A stretch of 64,000 nt of DNA from Chalara sp. BL73 (lineage: Eukaryota > Ascomycota > Leotiomycetes > Helotiales): assembly GCA_918026815.1 (NCBI GenBank), contig CAKJVC010000202.1:310001-374000 (forward strand), in the 5' to 3' direction. Of this stretch, positions 1 through 13,086 are shown piece by piece (the stretch's first letter is position 1; the number at the start of each line of letters is the position of its first letter). The translations under genes and the position numbers were made by a program. The notes under the pieces were generated by a model. It did not search any database. It was given only the letters and a program-made list of their open reading frames with translations, and was not told the origin of the DNA.

Positions 1-1858
1 TGTTAGAGTCGCCTGCTGGTGATGCTTCTTCAGGGGATGTATTTGCAGCAGTCGACATTTGAGGATTGGGGGTCCAGTAAGGTGCTCTATCGGAGCTCGT
101 CCTTGGGTAGGTAGGTAAGAACGGGTAATTTGTACGTTGCTGAGAATTTGAGGAAGCGAGCGTGAACCGTGCTGACCCCATTGAGTTAGGTCGACTGGGA
201 GCATGCCTAATGCGCGATGATCGCCGCGCTTGTGATTCACGAGGTGACATTCGACTACTGTTTGGAGTATTATCAGGTGAGGAAGACTGTGTTGAAGATG
301 TTTGGAGCTGTATTCTACTCTGGCTGGTGCTGTTCAGCGGGCTATGGCCACGAATCATCAGTATCATGAAAATAATTGCAGATTAGACATTAGATACCTT
401 TCATAGGATAGAGCTTCAGAGGACGGACTCTGGGTTGGAGGATTTCGCTCTGCACGTGCATATATCGCCGCTTGTTGTTGTTGCAGGAGAAGTAGTTGCT
501 GTTGTTCCTGGAAGGTCAGACGGGCAAGAGTATCTTTCCGTGTTGGGGGATCTGGTGATAATTTGTTGCGACAGTAAGGGCAAGTATCATTGTCTTCGAA
601 CCATTTCTTTATGCATGCATCACCAAATACATGTTTGCACTTAGGTAAACGAAGTGGCTGTTCGGTGAGGCCATCCGGATTTTCAGCGCCTAAATCATTG
701 TAGCAGATCATGCAGCCTGTCTAAAGTTAGCAAACCGTAAGCTACCGCAGGATTGGATGAGGCGCAAAAGAGCACTTTATTTAACATGTAGTTCTCAGAC
801 TCTACTGTCTTAATTTCTTCCTCTGTGTGGAGATCACCATGTCACTTACTCTTGTCTTCAAGGTCTTCAACTTTCACTTTTTCGAGTGCATCGATGATTG
901 CTTCGGGAACGGCCGGCTTCTTTGTCGCCCTCACAGTTTGAAAGAATCTCCTTCTGTGATTCACCTCACCAAGACCATAATATGAACCATATCCTGGTGC
1001 ATAGCGGCGCCCATACGTTTCACGTCCTCCAATTCCTAACCAATAACTATCTTCCTCATCGGAGTCGTAATTACTGCGTCTCCGTCTGGCTGGGCTTATA
1101 CCATTTGCTGGCGATTCCTGGTTGTTTGGAGCAACATCAAAGGAGCGTGAAGTCGAGGCTGTGGGTGCTACATAATGAATTAGTATTTCACTGGGGCCGA
1201 ATAAGTAATTCTTACATGTGCGGAAATCTCGTGGCGTCCTTGGAGGTCTTGAAACGTGAGAACCGTTCGAATTATGCTGCTGTCTGCCTCCAAAGGGCGT
1301 TGAATTTGGAAATGGCCCTCGTGAATAGACGTTCCCGCTGGGACCAGTATGTAGCTGAGAATTATGCGAGTAGCTACCGCCAGCCAGGGGCATTTGAGAA
1401 GCCGTGTTTCTTCCAGCATTTGGCTCAGCTGTATTGGTATTACTCGTGGGGTTGAGGTAGGCTGAGTAGCCGCTAGGAAACATATTATGTCTTGCACCAT
1501 AGCTAGTACTAGGACCAGCGGCTGGTATGTAGCCCGTGTAATACCCAGAATATGCTGAGTTAGCCATGCCTTGATATGTGGATTGTGCATCACCCAAACC
1601 ATGCCATGCTATGTCGTGCCTGGGAAAATTGCCCCATTGTGAATTGTGTGAGGAGGCTGCGAAGTGAGACCCACCATGCCCGTACCACGAATCGACATTG
1701 TAAACGGGATCATAGTGGTGGCCTTCTCGAGAAGAGTACTGAAGTTGGCTGGATGGCAAGGAACCCTGACGTGGACGACTGATGTTTTGGCAGGGAGGGT
1801 TGTGGGGTTGGCTCTCGTCGTGGTCCATAGTATAATCCATCACACTAGTACCGTCCAT
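1..1858 (-). CDS. RING-finger protein, probable E3 ubiquitin ligase (3' end beyond the window)
   Basis: Read as three exons, 1858-850, 716-398 and 341 to the window edge, joined by introns with GTAAGT..ACAG and GTATCT..ATAG ends; both junctions keep frame. At least 556 residues are visible and the last exon is still open at base 1. The first 335 residues are low complexity, rich in Ser, Gly, Asn, Tyr and Pro. A RING domain follows at about residues 338-385: Cys338/Cys341, Cys363/His365, Cys371, then Cys382/Cys385, with the usual Trp375 before the last pair. The fifth ligand position holds Gly368 rather than His or Cys. A Gln-rich stretch and a Ser/Arg/Pro-rich tail come next. Ubiquitin ligase activity is inferred from the RING alone; the substrate is unknown. 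The first Met of the open frame is used as start. Confidence 0.8.
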
Positions 1859-4845
1859 GCCGACCCCGCTTCGTCTCCAAGCAACTTCTTGAGACTGTTC
1901 AGCAGTAATTCATACGCTTCTAGATGACAAGCTGTCGAATTATTGGTATATGATCGAGAGCGTCCTGGGATATTCTGCTGCCGCAGCTATCGTAGAAGAC
2001 TTGCGTGACCAAGAGTGGTGAAGGCAGGGTACTTCATGTGGGGAGAGCGGCTCGTGGTCCAACACCTATGACAAGATCGAGTTCACTTTTAAAGGTGCCG
2101 TGCTCGAGTGAGGCAGACTGGGATGGTATAGAATCCTAAGATTCGAGTCGGGTCACAACACAAACTCGTTACTGGAGGTGAGGCTTTGGTTATGAGAAGG
2201 GAGAATAAATGGGTGGGAGGAGGCGGGTTTTGTAGGTGCAGAGTGTAGTTGGGTTTCGTGACTACTCGTAGGGTTTGCCCATGTGGTGTGGGCATGGACT
2301 GCGTCTTGCTTGATTCGATACAGGAATGGGAATCGGTGGGGTAAGGCACGGTTTTACGGTTGCGGTAGGCCCTTGGAGCTGAAACTGAATTACAGAGTTG
2401 GCTTAAAATCAAACCGAGGGTGGTGCAAAAGTCGTCTACGTAAGGCCATGACCGACCTGACTGTGTGCTGCTGTAAGGGAATTCGGAAGGGAAATGAGCT
2501 TACCTGAAGCAGGAGGAAGGCACAAAAAAAGGCCCAACAGCCTGTGGACCTGGAACGGGTATGATTACGGATTTTCTTATTGTGTATACTTTTTTTTTAA
2601 AAGAATTTATTTTGATTCATTTCACCCAAAATAAAGAGACATAATGCCGTACAGTAGATTAGTTGCTGTTGTATTCACCGTGAAGATAAATGATTGATTC
2701 AAGGACAAGGGAATATACATGTACCGCCAAGTTGGTGTCCAGTTGACAATAGTATCCCGCCTTGGATTATTCCCTACCTCAACTTACTTGCTGACTTGAT
2801 ATGGCTGGAATCCAAGCTAGCCAATACCTGTACGAGACATTAATCAAGCTTGGTCTTGTCCTCTCTCACCAGAAATATGGGCATCGTTTGCTCCCCCTCG
2901 TACTCACATGATACTTGCCGTCTCTCTCCTCACCAACACTCCCATTACCTTGGACTGCATAACTATCTTCTTACCTTACTTGGTCCACTCTATACATACC
3001 AAGCTGTGTTAAAATCTGGGTTGGGGATTGATTGATTGATAGATAGTCAGCCATCCAGCCAGACCAGCCTGTGATTAGGGCATTTGCCATTCCCGTCCCA
3101 AGCTATGACCCCGCGTCAGAGACGACTCAGAGTGACGATGGAGCGTCTACGGGACGGGGGGGTCCATCTTATCCCATCTATATGGGTAGAACCTATGGGA
3201 GCTACATCCGTGTTATTATCGACTAGTCACTTTGCTAGCCACACTCTACAACAGCCTAATTATGCTCACTGAAAAGTTCCTATATGCTCGCCACAGCGGC
3301 AGCAACAGCAGCAGCAGTAGCAGCAGCAGGCGAGGTCGAGTCAGGACCAGCGTTGTTAGGGTGAGGCGAAGGCTGGGTGAAGGTGATGGCCAGGGTTCTT
3401 ACTCCCTTATCGATTGCTTGCCGCCGCAATCGTGCGGACCCTGTAGCCACCCCAAAAAGAGTTCCCTACTACCCTGGACCAGCCTGGGGGGACTCTCTAC
3501 TTAACTTCCAACCTGCAAGTTAGAGAGGACCAAGGATCTCGGCTTCAGACCATCCGCCCCAACAATGGCGGACGTGAGTATAGAAATGGTTACCACCATT
3601 ACAAGTTTCAAGGCTTCCGAAGGACAAATTACAGCCTTCAGGCCATTCCGAGACAGATGAGGCAGGCCGCATAGAAACAAAAATAAAAAACGAACCACTC
3701 GATCCTCTCGTCCCAGGCAAAATCAAGTCCGTTCGTGCCACGATCAGCCAAGTACGAGTTTAAAGTACGTTGCTTACAGTATTACTCGTACCTGCCTGTA
3801 CTCTTGTCATCACTTAATGTACTGAACCTAGGTATTTCTCACTTGTTCCGGTAAGAAACGGGCCACCCGAGCTCAACTGTTACGATTCAGTTGCTCGATG
3901 CAGCGGACGGAAGTTAGTCGCGGAGTAAATGACCCAAACCCTCTCACGACTACGCCCACTCCTTAGGTGATTTACAGATCTCGTCACATCACGTCGCATC
4001 ATTCTGGGCAAAACGGACGGCACCTTGAATAAGTAAACTCATTACGGAGCATTATCTGCTTACCATGTGCAGTTCTTCCACCTCTCCCCCCTCCCCCCCA
4101 AAAAACAAAATTCCCAGCCACCGTCTTTTTCTTCAAGGTTGATTACACTCCACATAAATATCAGTAGCATCCCAGCAGGATTGCTCGCCCATAATAGACC
4201 ATTTTACCAACCCGAATAGGAACGTCCTTGTGCATTTCTTCCAGGTTTCACTAGATTCTTCGACGTCGCCAAATCGCGGAAAGACCGCATACGCCTCATG
4301 CAAAAGGCACTTTTCATTCTGTCCACCTGCCGTTCTCAAACTTAATACATACATCACCATAAAACCTCGGATTCACAGATGTTTTTCGTTTAACATATGT
4401 CCTTGAGGTTATTGGAGTGGATTGGCATCCACAGCTGACCCATTACTCGCAGTTCACCAGATCAGAGTATCTCAATTGATGGACCGGGTATACATCGGAC
4501 CATCGAGAACAGAGATTAGTGCATACAAAATTCCCCAAATTAAAAATATATTGGTGATACAGCTGCATGTGTACATGGTCGGAAGTGAGAGCCATTCGTT
4601 CATCACCCGGAAGTGGCGCCAGGATTGTAATCTTATAATTTAGAAGATACAACGAGTACATATATCGACTCAATTCGCCATTTCATTATCATAATTGATC
4701 CATGATTGCTCTGTTTACGAGCCGGCTTGTGGTCATCAAGTCCTTACAGTCTCGACTCTCATCCACCTATAGCCATATGATTCCTTCATCACTTCATAAG
4801 CTTCTCTACCCAACAACCTAGAGTAAAATTGCGAAACTCAAAGCA
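1859..4845. other. long intergenic stretch upstream of the RING gene
   Basis: About 3 kb lie between two minus-strand genes. Only short open frames without recognisable motifs were seen on either strand. It holds a poly-T/A-rich patch near 2588, an ATTG repeat near 3027-3042, an AGC-type trinucleotide tract near 3294-3330 and a C-rich then A-rich run at 4081-4107. It probably contains the promoter and a long leader of the RING gene. Confidence 0.6.
3294..3330. repeat. imperfect AGC/CAG trinucleotide tract
   Basis: About twelve AGC-type triplets with interruptions (GGC, AAC, AGT) lie in non-coding DNA. One frame would read as a Ser run, but there is no gene context for it. Confidence 0.75.
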
Positions 4846-7700
4846 TCACTTTTTCAGCTTATACTTCCCGCCTACAAACTCCAACGCGCCGTCCGCCACA
4901 ATCGTTCCTAAAAACTCCTGCAGCTCCTCATTACTCAACGGAAAGCCATCCGGCAGCAGCATTTTTAGCATCATCGCAATTTGCATCAACGGCATTTGCG
5001 ATGAGTTATTCTTTAGCATGCCTTGAATAAACTGCCAATATAGCTGGCGTTTCTCTTTGCTAATGCCTTGGGTAGTCATCAGGGTGATATCGTCGGTGCT
5101 TCCCTCTGGTGCGGCACCCGCACTTGTAGCAGCTTGTGCATTTGAGCGAGCGCGATCTTCTTGGTTCAATGTTTCGAGCACAGCGTAAACGTCTTTCTCC
5201 ACCGCCTGAAGGACAAGTTTGCTGGTCCAAAATTTCAAAGCGCTACGGACAAGGGTTTCGTCCATCTCGAGGTGCTCAACTAATTCGTCTACGCTACGTC
5301 TAAGACTGTCATCACCACCTTCATTACTTTGAAAAGCCCAAATGACAGTTGCTTGCCATGTATGGACTTCTTCAACAACATTTCTATCTTTTAATTCAAG
5401 CTCTACCGTCGCCTGCCCAAGGGCATGAAGCCAGGTGAGTTTTCGAGATGTCTTAAGTGATTCGAAGCCTGTTGCATACGTCTTTTGAAGCTCTAATATA
5501 TCGTCGGGCACTCTGTATGTCTCATCATGAAGCTGAGGCCAGAAAAGCCTGGATAAGATCTTTGCATTTAAAGAAGGTCTAAGCAAGGCAGCAGTATTCG
5601 TTCTCCTGTCCTTCCCTGGATGAAAGGCACTCGTGCTTCTTTGAGTGTTACTGCCCTCATCGTCACTGTTGTCGAGCTTTTGTGCCCGTCTTATGATACT
5701 GTTGACTCTCGCGGAGTCTTGAATATCCTTCAGCATAACTTCGCAGCTTTGCAGTGGCGCCTCTCCGAAGCGGCTCTTCAGAAGCTCAAGAACTTTGACC
5801 TACATCATATTAGCTATTGCATTATCGTAATTTCGCTGGTGAAACCTACCTCCTTGTCAAAACCTCCATCTTGTCGAAGTAAATTTTCCCCGATAATATT
5901 CTGAAACTCCTTGATAAACACTTCTTGAGTACCAAGGGCACGGATTAGGGTCCCAATGATATCCGCAGTCTTTGATCTCTTATAGCCAGGGCCGGCATCA
6001 ACTGGATCTGGCATCCAATCTTTGTCGTGCCAGTCCAACTCATCATCGTGTGGCCGTAGTCCAGCAGCATCTTCGCCGTTGTTTAATAATGCAGCTAATT
6101 GATGAAGGCGATCGCTTCCTCGTCCTAAAGGATTGCCCTCAGCGTCTACAGTGTCCGATAATAGGCCGGTAATAATGACTCTCACTGTATCCTCGCGAGA
6201 GTATAGATATAGCTGTAGAGGGTGGGCAACACGATCCAAAAGTACTTTTGAATGATCGAGGGCGTGAAAGGAGGATATCATAGACACATAATACTGTAAT
6301 ATTTGTAATGTCGACGCCCCGGGATGAAGAAGTCTTTTATTCAGAGCAGAGGCAAAAACCTCTGTGAGATGTAGTCGCTTTTGAGGGGTCGTAATTGCAG
6401 TTTTGAGATCCTCTAGTGCTCCACTGCTATTCGGCCAGCTCGCAACAATATCGAACAGCTCATTCGTTCGAAGATCAGCCAAACGAGCAATCCCCATCTC
6501 TTTCCACTTCGTAACGAGATTCCATGGTATTCTCACCATCTCCGATCTAAGGACATCAAAAATCCGGACGGCAAGTTGCGCATATTGATTTTCAATCCAT
6601 TCACAGAGCTCCACCACGCATTGTGATCGGGATACATAATGAGCTTTTCGAGCCAAAAGTGAGGACTGTGGCGGGATATGTTCATTGGTAGATTGGGATG
6701 TTGGAAAACTTCCATCTGACCAGATCCCTTTATATTTGGAATTGACATATGAGGTCAAAGAATCATGCATAATCTCTGCTAGGGTGGTTTGGAGGCGTTC
6801 GCCCGATAGTCCAACTTCCTGTAACGATTCGAGAAGCTGTAACAGCTCGCTAGTTTGTTCTTTCGGTACCAAATAGTCTAGCTTCAAATGGCTAAATTCT
6901 GCACTTGTTGGTATACCGAGAATTGCATATATCTTAGTTCTCAAGATATCCTGGAGGGTCGGTGCCAGCTTGTCAGTTACAGAATTTGAGACGACAGCGT
7001 GGAGATCTCGGCACAACTGTGGTAAGTGATGAACATTCCTACTGGACCCGGATTCTGGAAAAGCTCTCCCTACGATGATATTCATTCCATCCAGGTATAA
7101 TTGATGTGAGGCTTTCAGAATTTCGATGACGACTGACAGCGAGGGTTCAGTCTTGTGATCATTAATGATACGCAAAATTACCGGGAGTATCTGGTTGAGA
7201 AAATGGTTCCGGACCTGATGGGTGTGCCACAGTATGATTTCCTCAGTATAGGTTGCCAGAGGTAGTCGCGCTTGAGGGTCCAATATATCCTGTAGAGCTT
7301 GGTGGAATTCTCTACCAATATGGTTCGAGCGAGGCGATAGGCTTTCAAATATATGACAAATTTCGTGGCAACTTCTAAGATTTAGATGAGGGGGAGCATT
7401 AGGTAGAGCCAAAGTATGGGTCACAGTATGCCATGACCTATCCCAACGTGCTTGATCTTGAATGTTATCTACTTTTTCAAGTGTGGCATGAGATATTTTG
7501 GTGCTCGGGCCCAGTGCGTGCCGGTGATTTATATCATGCTGGAGAACTTCCTGACGGGGTGGCAAGGCTCCAAAAGCTTCACCTGGCGCTATAAATCCGG
7601 TAGCGGGCGTTGCTACTGGAGTTGGTTGTGAAAGTTCGGGAGCTCCAAAAACCGTGTTGAGAACGCGTTTCTTTCGAGTCGTGAGTATCTGCGTTGCCAT
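4846..7700 (-). CDS. APC2: anaphase-promoting complex subunit 2 (cullin-like scaffold)
   Basis: Two exons, 7700-5850 and 5799-4846, with a 50-nt phase-0 intron (GTAGGT..ATGTAG) give 934 residues. Apc2 is the cullin-related subunit that, with the RING subunit Apc11, forms the catalytic module of the APC/C. The N-terminal half is helical cullin-repeat-like sequence. The cullin-homology part falls around residues 480-800 and includes a stretch near the intron with the family's LLSDT and GRGSDRLHQL elements. The last ~75 residues look like the winged-helix domain (YWQFIQGML ... LQEFLGTIVADG ... GGKYKLKK). The length suits filamentous fungal Apc2, which is longer than the human protein. The assignment comes from pattern recognition, not alignment. 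The start Met follows no other in-frame Met. Confidence 0.88.
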
Positions 7701-8299
7701 CTTAGAGCGAGATAACCATACTCAGACACGCTACAGATAGTCTCGCTATGTGACATGTGTGCTATATGTATACCGAAATGGCAATTGTTTGGAAAGAAGG
7801 TGGAAGTCACGAATCACGAAGTCACATGATTTGGCATCGTCGCTTATGCGACCCATAAAAACTGATGACCTTAAATGTGTGGTTCAATTACTTTCACGCT
7901 CCGATACTTCAGGACCTAGTTTCCTTAAGCATGATGGCATGTTCTACTTGATTATGCGGTTAACGTATGGGAAAAGGTCAGTAAGTAGATTCCTGTTATT
8001 TTTTAACTTAGTAAAATTATGTGAACCACAGCAAAAGCCTGATACCTTTTGATCAGATTCATATGCATATGATCGCATCGTTAAAGGTGTTCACATGCCA
8101 TACACGAAAAGCTATTAGATCTAGGGCCCCGATCATTAGTTCTAATTACAAGCTATATCCATGAAACTCCGTGATGCTATGCTCTTGAGGTATAAGTCCC
8201 AACTCTCCTTAAATGCTGAAATCCAACTTTTGGTGATTAACCATGCAGCGTGCCTATATACGAAATGACAGAACTTAATGGAAACGTTAGACATAAATA
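7701..8299. other. intergenic region between APC2 and the vezatin-like gene
   Basis: This is the promoter side of APC2 and the 3' side of the next minus-strand gene. It is AT-rich with only short open frames; no further feature was seen. Confidence 0.6.
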
Positions 8300-10333
8300 T
8301 CATATCGACGTTATTCGTCCTCCTCCGCCAGTTGTTCTGCCCCTTGGTCTCATATTTATCACCGACTCCAATTCTCTTAACATATGAGTGTTTGCTTCGG
8401 CTTTCTCCTTAAGCGATTCTCTTTTGATCCTATCTTGCTTCATTTTTGCGATGCGCTCGTCTCGCGTAAGAGTGCTGCGTTGCTTTGGCATGGCGACCGC
8501 CTCGAAAACCTCTTCTACATCAGAGCTACTGAACTCCATGCTAGAACGAGATCTCGTCTCCCCGTTCAATGCTCTCAATGCGTCTGAGACGTTCCCTTCA
8601 TCCACCGCTGTAAGACCACCGAGGGATATTGTCGGAGAAAGCATGCCACTCATGGACGATAAACGTCGCTCATTCCGGTCAATGTTCGATGCGAGGGCAG
8701 CCTTTCCATCTTCCCATTCTTGCATCAACGCTTTCAGATCCACTCCAATGGACTCATATTGGATCATCAAGTTTGCACCAAGCTCCGATACATCTGCAGC
8801 CTCATTTAAGTTCCGATCGGATTCGTCACGTAACACGTGCAGTTTCGCTTGTAGTCCTCGAATTCCGCTAGATAGAGAATTAAGCTTTCTTAGTTGTGCC
8901 CGCCATCTCTCGCGATTTGGAGTCAAAGGTAGTTTCGGGGTTGCTGGAACGGGAAAGCCTTCTAACGGTCAGAAATACACTAATAGACAAGGAACCATAT
9001 TATCTCACTTTCTTCTTCCTCAAGAATCTGGCGGAGTCGTTCCTCGGCTGCACTTGTGATAACGCCAAGTGCATGGATCTCTTCCATAGCGATAGTCCAT
9101 CGCACTGAGTCAGTTTCATCACCATTCGCCTCTAGGGCCATGAGACAGCATAAGAAGATATTCCTAGCGGTATGAAATCTTCCAGCCAAAATTTTCAAGA
9201 CACGTAAGGAGTCCAAGTCCTCAAACTCGCTTTCTGAAAAACCTAACATTGCCTCAGAAGAGTCGCTTTCGCTTATGTCATATATATCATAATACTTCTC
9301 CAGGTCCATCGGCTCAGCAAGGGGCTTGATCGTCGTACAAGCATGATTATATCGTGGAATGATCTCAGCAAAGCATAGTCGAAGGGCCGTTCTCAACCTA
9401 GTGCATCTCCTCGTCTGGCTGCGATCTTCTAAACGGCTTATTGGGGGAAGGGGTATGCTACTGAATGTATATTAGTTTTGAACACACCGAAACATGGGAG
9501 TTACAGACATTCTATAGCCGCGAGACACTAGTTCAACCTCCTGGACTAATGTCATGGCACCGGTTGCTACATGGTCAAATTCCTGAGCTTTGATAAGAAG
9601 CTCCGATATCTCAGAGAGTGTTTGTTGTCTTAAATACTTTAACCATTGTCTGCTTGTGAATGCATATCCCACAGAGAGTATAATTGTCCATATCAGAAGA
9701 AATAGAATTGTCCGACTCCTACTAGTTATTGAAGGGCTACCACGCCTAACCCAGTCAATCATCCACGGAAGAACAAATGCAAGCGCGGCAGTGACTGAAG
9801 CGCCGACAAGAGAGGCAGCGGCGAATTGAGGAGGGTTTGGAGCTGGAATGGTCACATCTTTCTTCCGTCCATGGAGAGCCTGTCCAAGATATGTTTGCCC
9901 GCTCAGGAGTTGCGAAGCTACGATAGAATACCGGAAACGTTCTAAGAACTTTGCATTATCCGCCTTCCCTAGTCGCGAGTTGATAGCTCTCTACTTTTGG
10001 TCAGTACTTTTAGGAGACAGCCTTTCGATGCCCAACTCACTGAACAGGTCTCTTGTACGAGAGCTACAACTTTGGTTTGTGGAATATTCAGCCGCAGAGG
10101 GGGAGGTAGTTTATTTCGGAATCTGGACCGGACCTTCGGTATGCCTCGTGGCGCAAATGTTGGAGAGGAGGTATCGACACATTGTACGTCCTTATCATCA
10201 CTCAAAATGCCGTGGGATTCTTTCCCGCCTTCTCCTACAGAGTAGCATTAGTGTGATGCCTCTTGAGGATTTTGAACCACGAACCTTCAAGATACGCGGC
10301 GAGGGGGCTATCCTCGTAAACAACGGACTCCAT
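8300..10333 (-). CDS. vezatin-like (myosin-binding) membrane protein
   Basis: I reconstructed five exons: 10333-10285, 10234-10041, 9990-9509, 9460-9009 and 8961-8300, giving 612 residues. The four introns are 47-50 nt, several with clear CTGAC/CTAAT branch points. The N-terminus reads MESVVYEDSPLAAYLEGEG, a start I associate with fungal vezatin-family proteins. A predicted membrane hairpin follows at about residues 150-210 (ASVTAALAFVLPWMI and ILFLLIWTIILSVGYAF). After it come the PLPPISRLE and RRCTRLR stretches, an acidic helical region and a conserved-looking C-terminal block (MLRELESVINMRPRG). Vezatin-family proteins bind myosin tails; the yeast relative Inp2 is the peroxisomal Myo2 receptor. 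A role in organelle inheritance here is therefore inferred. The first exon is only 49 nt and no single open frame shows it. Confidence 0.82.
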
Positions 10334-13086
10334 GGAAGACGAGAGGTTTGGTCACCATAAAGCAACAAAGCCAATGCTGGCAATCATTGCTAGAAAGAGC
10401 CCCTGTGTAACTGGTCGGGAGGACAGATCCAAATCAACAAATAAAGGGATCCTCGGTTGCTGTAATGAGTGATCGATAATATTAATCTCCGTGCACGGAT
10501 GTTTCTTGACAAGGTTCTAGAAGGCTAAGATACCAAGCCGAGGGCACTGGACTAAGGTGCTTTAAATTGCTTATCAGAGGCTTCAACGACCTGTCGAGAG
10601 AGGATCAACCTTAACAAATCGACAATCTATTTTATCAAAGAATTTAGGATCTGGAGAAGCAGAGCACTACCAGGTTCCTAATGCCGTTGAAATTGAAGGA
10701 ACTGTCTGTATAGGAAAAGAGTGTTTCCGCTCTGATGGTTGACATTTGTAGTGCCTTGGTTACCAGGCATACATGGAGGTTTTCTTCTCCCGTTCCGTAC
10801 AATGCATTGCATCCACTTGCGCAGAGCAGTGCACTGCACGGATAGCTGCACGTAAAATTCCATCATGCTATCGATGCTTCTCACCGGCTCAGATTACCTC
10901 AGTGCTACTTCAGCTTTTGTGTTGTTACTGGTATGATGGTCAGCAGCGAAATGGCACAGCATGCGCTATCAGTCCAGCCTCTTGCTTGAGAAGTGCGCAA
11001 CTTCTCATCTGGACTCGATTCACTATCAGAGAGATAACTTCAAATCTTCAAATGACGGTCATCTAAAGCATCAGGAGCAAGATCCCTGCCTTTACTTTTT
11101 TCGGACTTCTGCGAGGAGCTTTTATTCTGGATCTGCTTTCAGACCCCAACATGGATGCAAGAAACAAGTCAAAATCCCTTGCACCTACGAACGGATTAGG
11201 AAAATGAACAATCTCACAAGACAAATGCCTTTCTCGACCACATTTATGTCATCCTTTACTTCGCTCGAAACTCTGATCGATTTGTTCCGGGATGGAGCGG
11301 CAGCATCCTTGCCGTCTTGTTATTGTTTTGTCGTCTCTCGTCTATCCTTTAATATACTAACCCGCTCCTAGTTTGCATTGTGCAATACCGTGGATCGTGG
11401 CTGCTGCCTTCTGAGATCTCGACCCATCACGATATATCGCTACGCATTCCTCTGCATGTGAGCGCTGTTGACGAGTTAACCTACTAAAGTGTTTCATCCA
11501 TGCGTCCATTCGCAATACTTCGGCAATATGGAAACTTGATACTGAAGTTGTTGCTTTTCAAGCCATGTTCAAGTGTGACATGTTCTGCTACATTAAAATC
11601 TTAGGATTTGCTGAGAACAGTAAGTTTTGAATACTGCAATTGCGTCATGTTCCGGCTTGGTTAAATTAGTGAGTCTTATTGTTGAAATTATGAAGCTATT
11701 CAGATAAACATCTGAAAGTTAGGTAAACCAAACCTTGTCCATGCTCTCTCACGAGGATTCTAAGAATACGAAAGCAAGGTCCACTCCCATTTTTGTCCTG
11801 AGCGAAGAGACACATCCAATATTAATCGTATCAGATACGAGACCATTTCGAGAAGATCAATAGACTGTACGAGTGGGTTAACTTAGACCCCGAATCACCT
11901 CATCTGGGAATCTACATCGCATCTCGCGAACCAAATCCCGGCCAAACACTTGGCAACACTAGTACAATCGCTTGCATCCTAATTCTTTTTCAGTACATAT
12001 GTTGTTCTTGGATTTGGGTTTTTATACGTGCAAACGATTGGCTTAGACTTACACGAAGTTCTGTAGGGTATGGCAGTTTTTGTAGAATCTACTCATCATG
12101 CATTTTCCATCGTTTTAGATATCGTCAACGCCGCAAGCTTGATTAATGAATGCCACCGTTAATGTTGATTACAACTCATGTGGCAAGTTTACAAAGACCA
12201 GCTTACAGAAATGATGACAAATTCAATCTAGATACCGAAGCCGACTAACAAAGTATTTTTATGCTTATTTGCTGTTTGAATGACCCATCCCAAGCTTGTA
12301 TGCCACCACATGAGTCAGCAAAAACACAGCCCCGGGTTCTCGCGGACTTAGCGAGAATTGTCGACCAGTTTTAATACCAGCACGTATCACACGAGTCTTT
12401 TGTTAAATACACGAATTTTCCGAGCCATTCCCGTGTTTTCGGCATGGCTGAGTACGTCATGATCTCTTACAAATGGATCCTTCCTCAATCTCTCGTCGTC
12501 GGCGTGTCCACAGCTCACATGGTTGGCCAATTCAAACTTGAAACCTTACTCATGATCGCAAATTGTAGTGGTACTATGCTATTCGGTTCTAGAGCAAGTT
12601 AAGCTGCCCCCATTGCGATTAGCATGGAAGCTGCCAGATAATTCCTAGTTTCTTAGCCAGCGCAGATGCAAGTCAGCTTCAAACTCCGTCTACTTATGAA
12701 TGGTTGTTCCTTGGCACGACCACATCGTGATGTTGGTCGTAGGACCTAGCTCATTTTCCCTTGTGTGGTTGTATTCTTTTTCTATGGCTTCAGGAGCATC
12801 TACCTTTGGTTTTGGTTACATTGTTTATATCCATTTGCAACTGCATCGCCTCGTCTTACTTCCTCAAGGAGGTTGAGTATTCTCACTCTAGACATATATA
12901 AGTGAGGAGTGATTGCCAGTGATAATACATAGACCACAGCGGCGTTCTTCTTCATATCTACCTGTCTACGCTGGAGCCCTTGTATTACTAGAATTGGTCT
13001 CATAGTCTTAAAGAAGGATTCTTAGGCGATTAAGTTCTTGCATTTCTACCTACTTTGTCTTCACTCGTACTTCAGAGACTGTCAAG
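10334..13086. other. 2.75-kb gene-poor stretch
   Basis: This stretch lies between the divergent vezatin-like gene and the gene at 13087. The longest open frame (10961-11371 +) has no recognisable motif and no supporting splice structure. No terminal repeats, tRNA or transposon remnant was recognised. It may hold regulatory DNA or a non-coding transcript. Confidence 0.55.

Noticed and set aside
898..1455. 185-codon plus-strand open frame
   Set aside because: Antisense to the RING gene's low-complexity first exon; no motif, and the minus-strand frame carries splice-supported continuity into the RING domain.
2089..2412. 107-codon minus-strand frame
   Set aside because: Pro/Thr-rich, no motif, overlaps presumed leader DNA; judged chance.
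8388..9059. 223-codon plus-strand open frame
   Set aside because: Antisense to the last two vezatin-like exons; no family character and crosses a real intron.
10961..11371. 136-codon plus-strand frame in the gene-poor block
   Set aside because: No motif, no plausible introns joining it to neighbours, composition like the flanking DNA.
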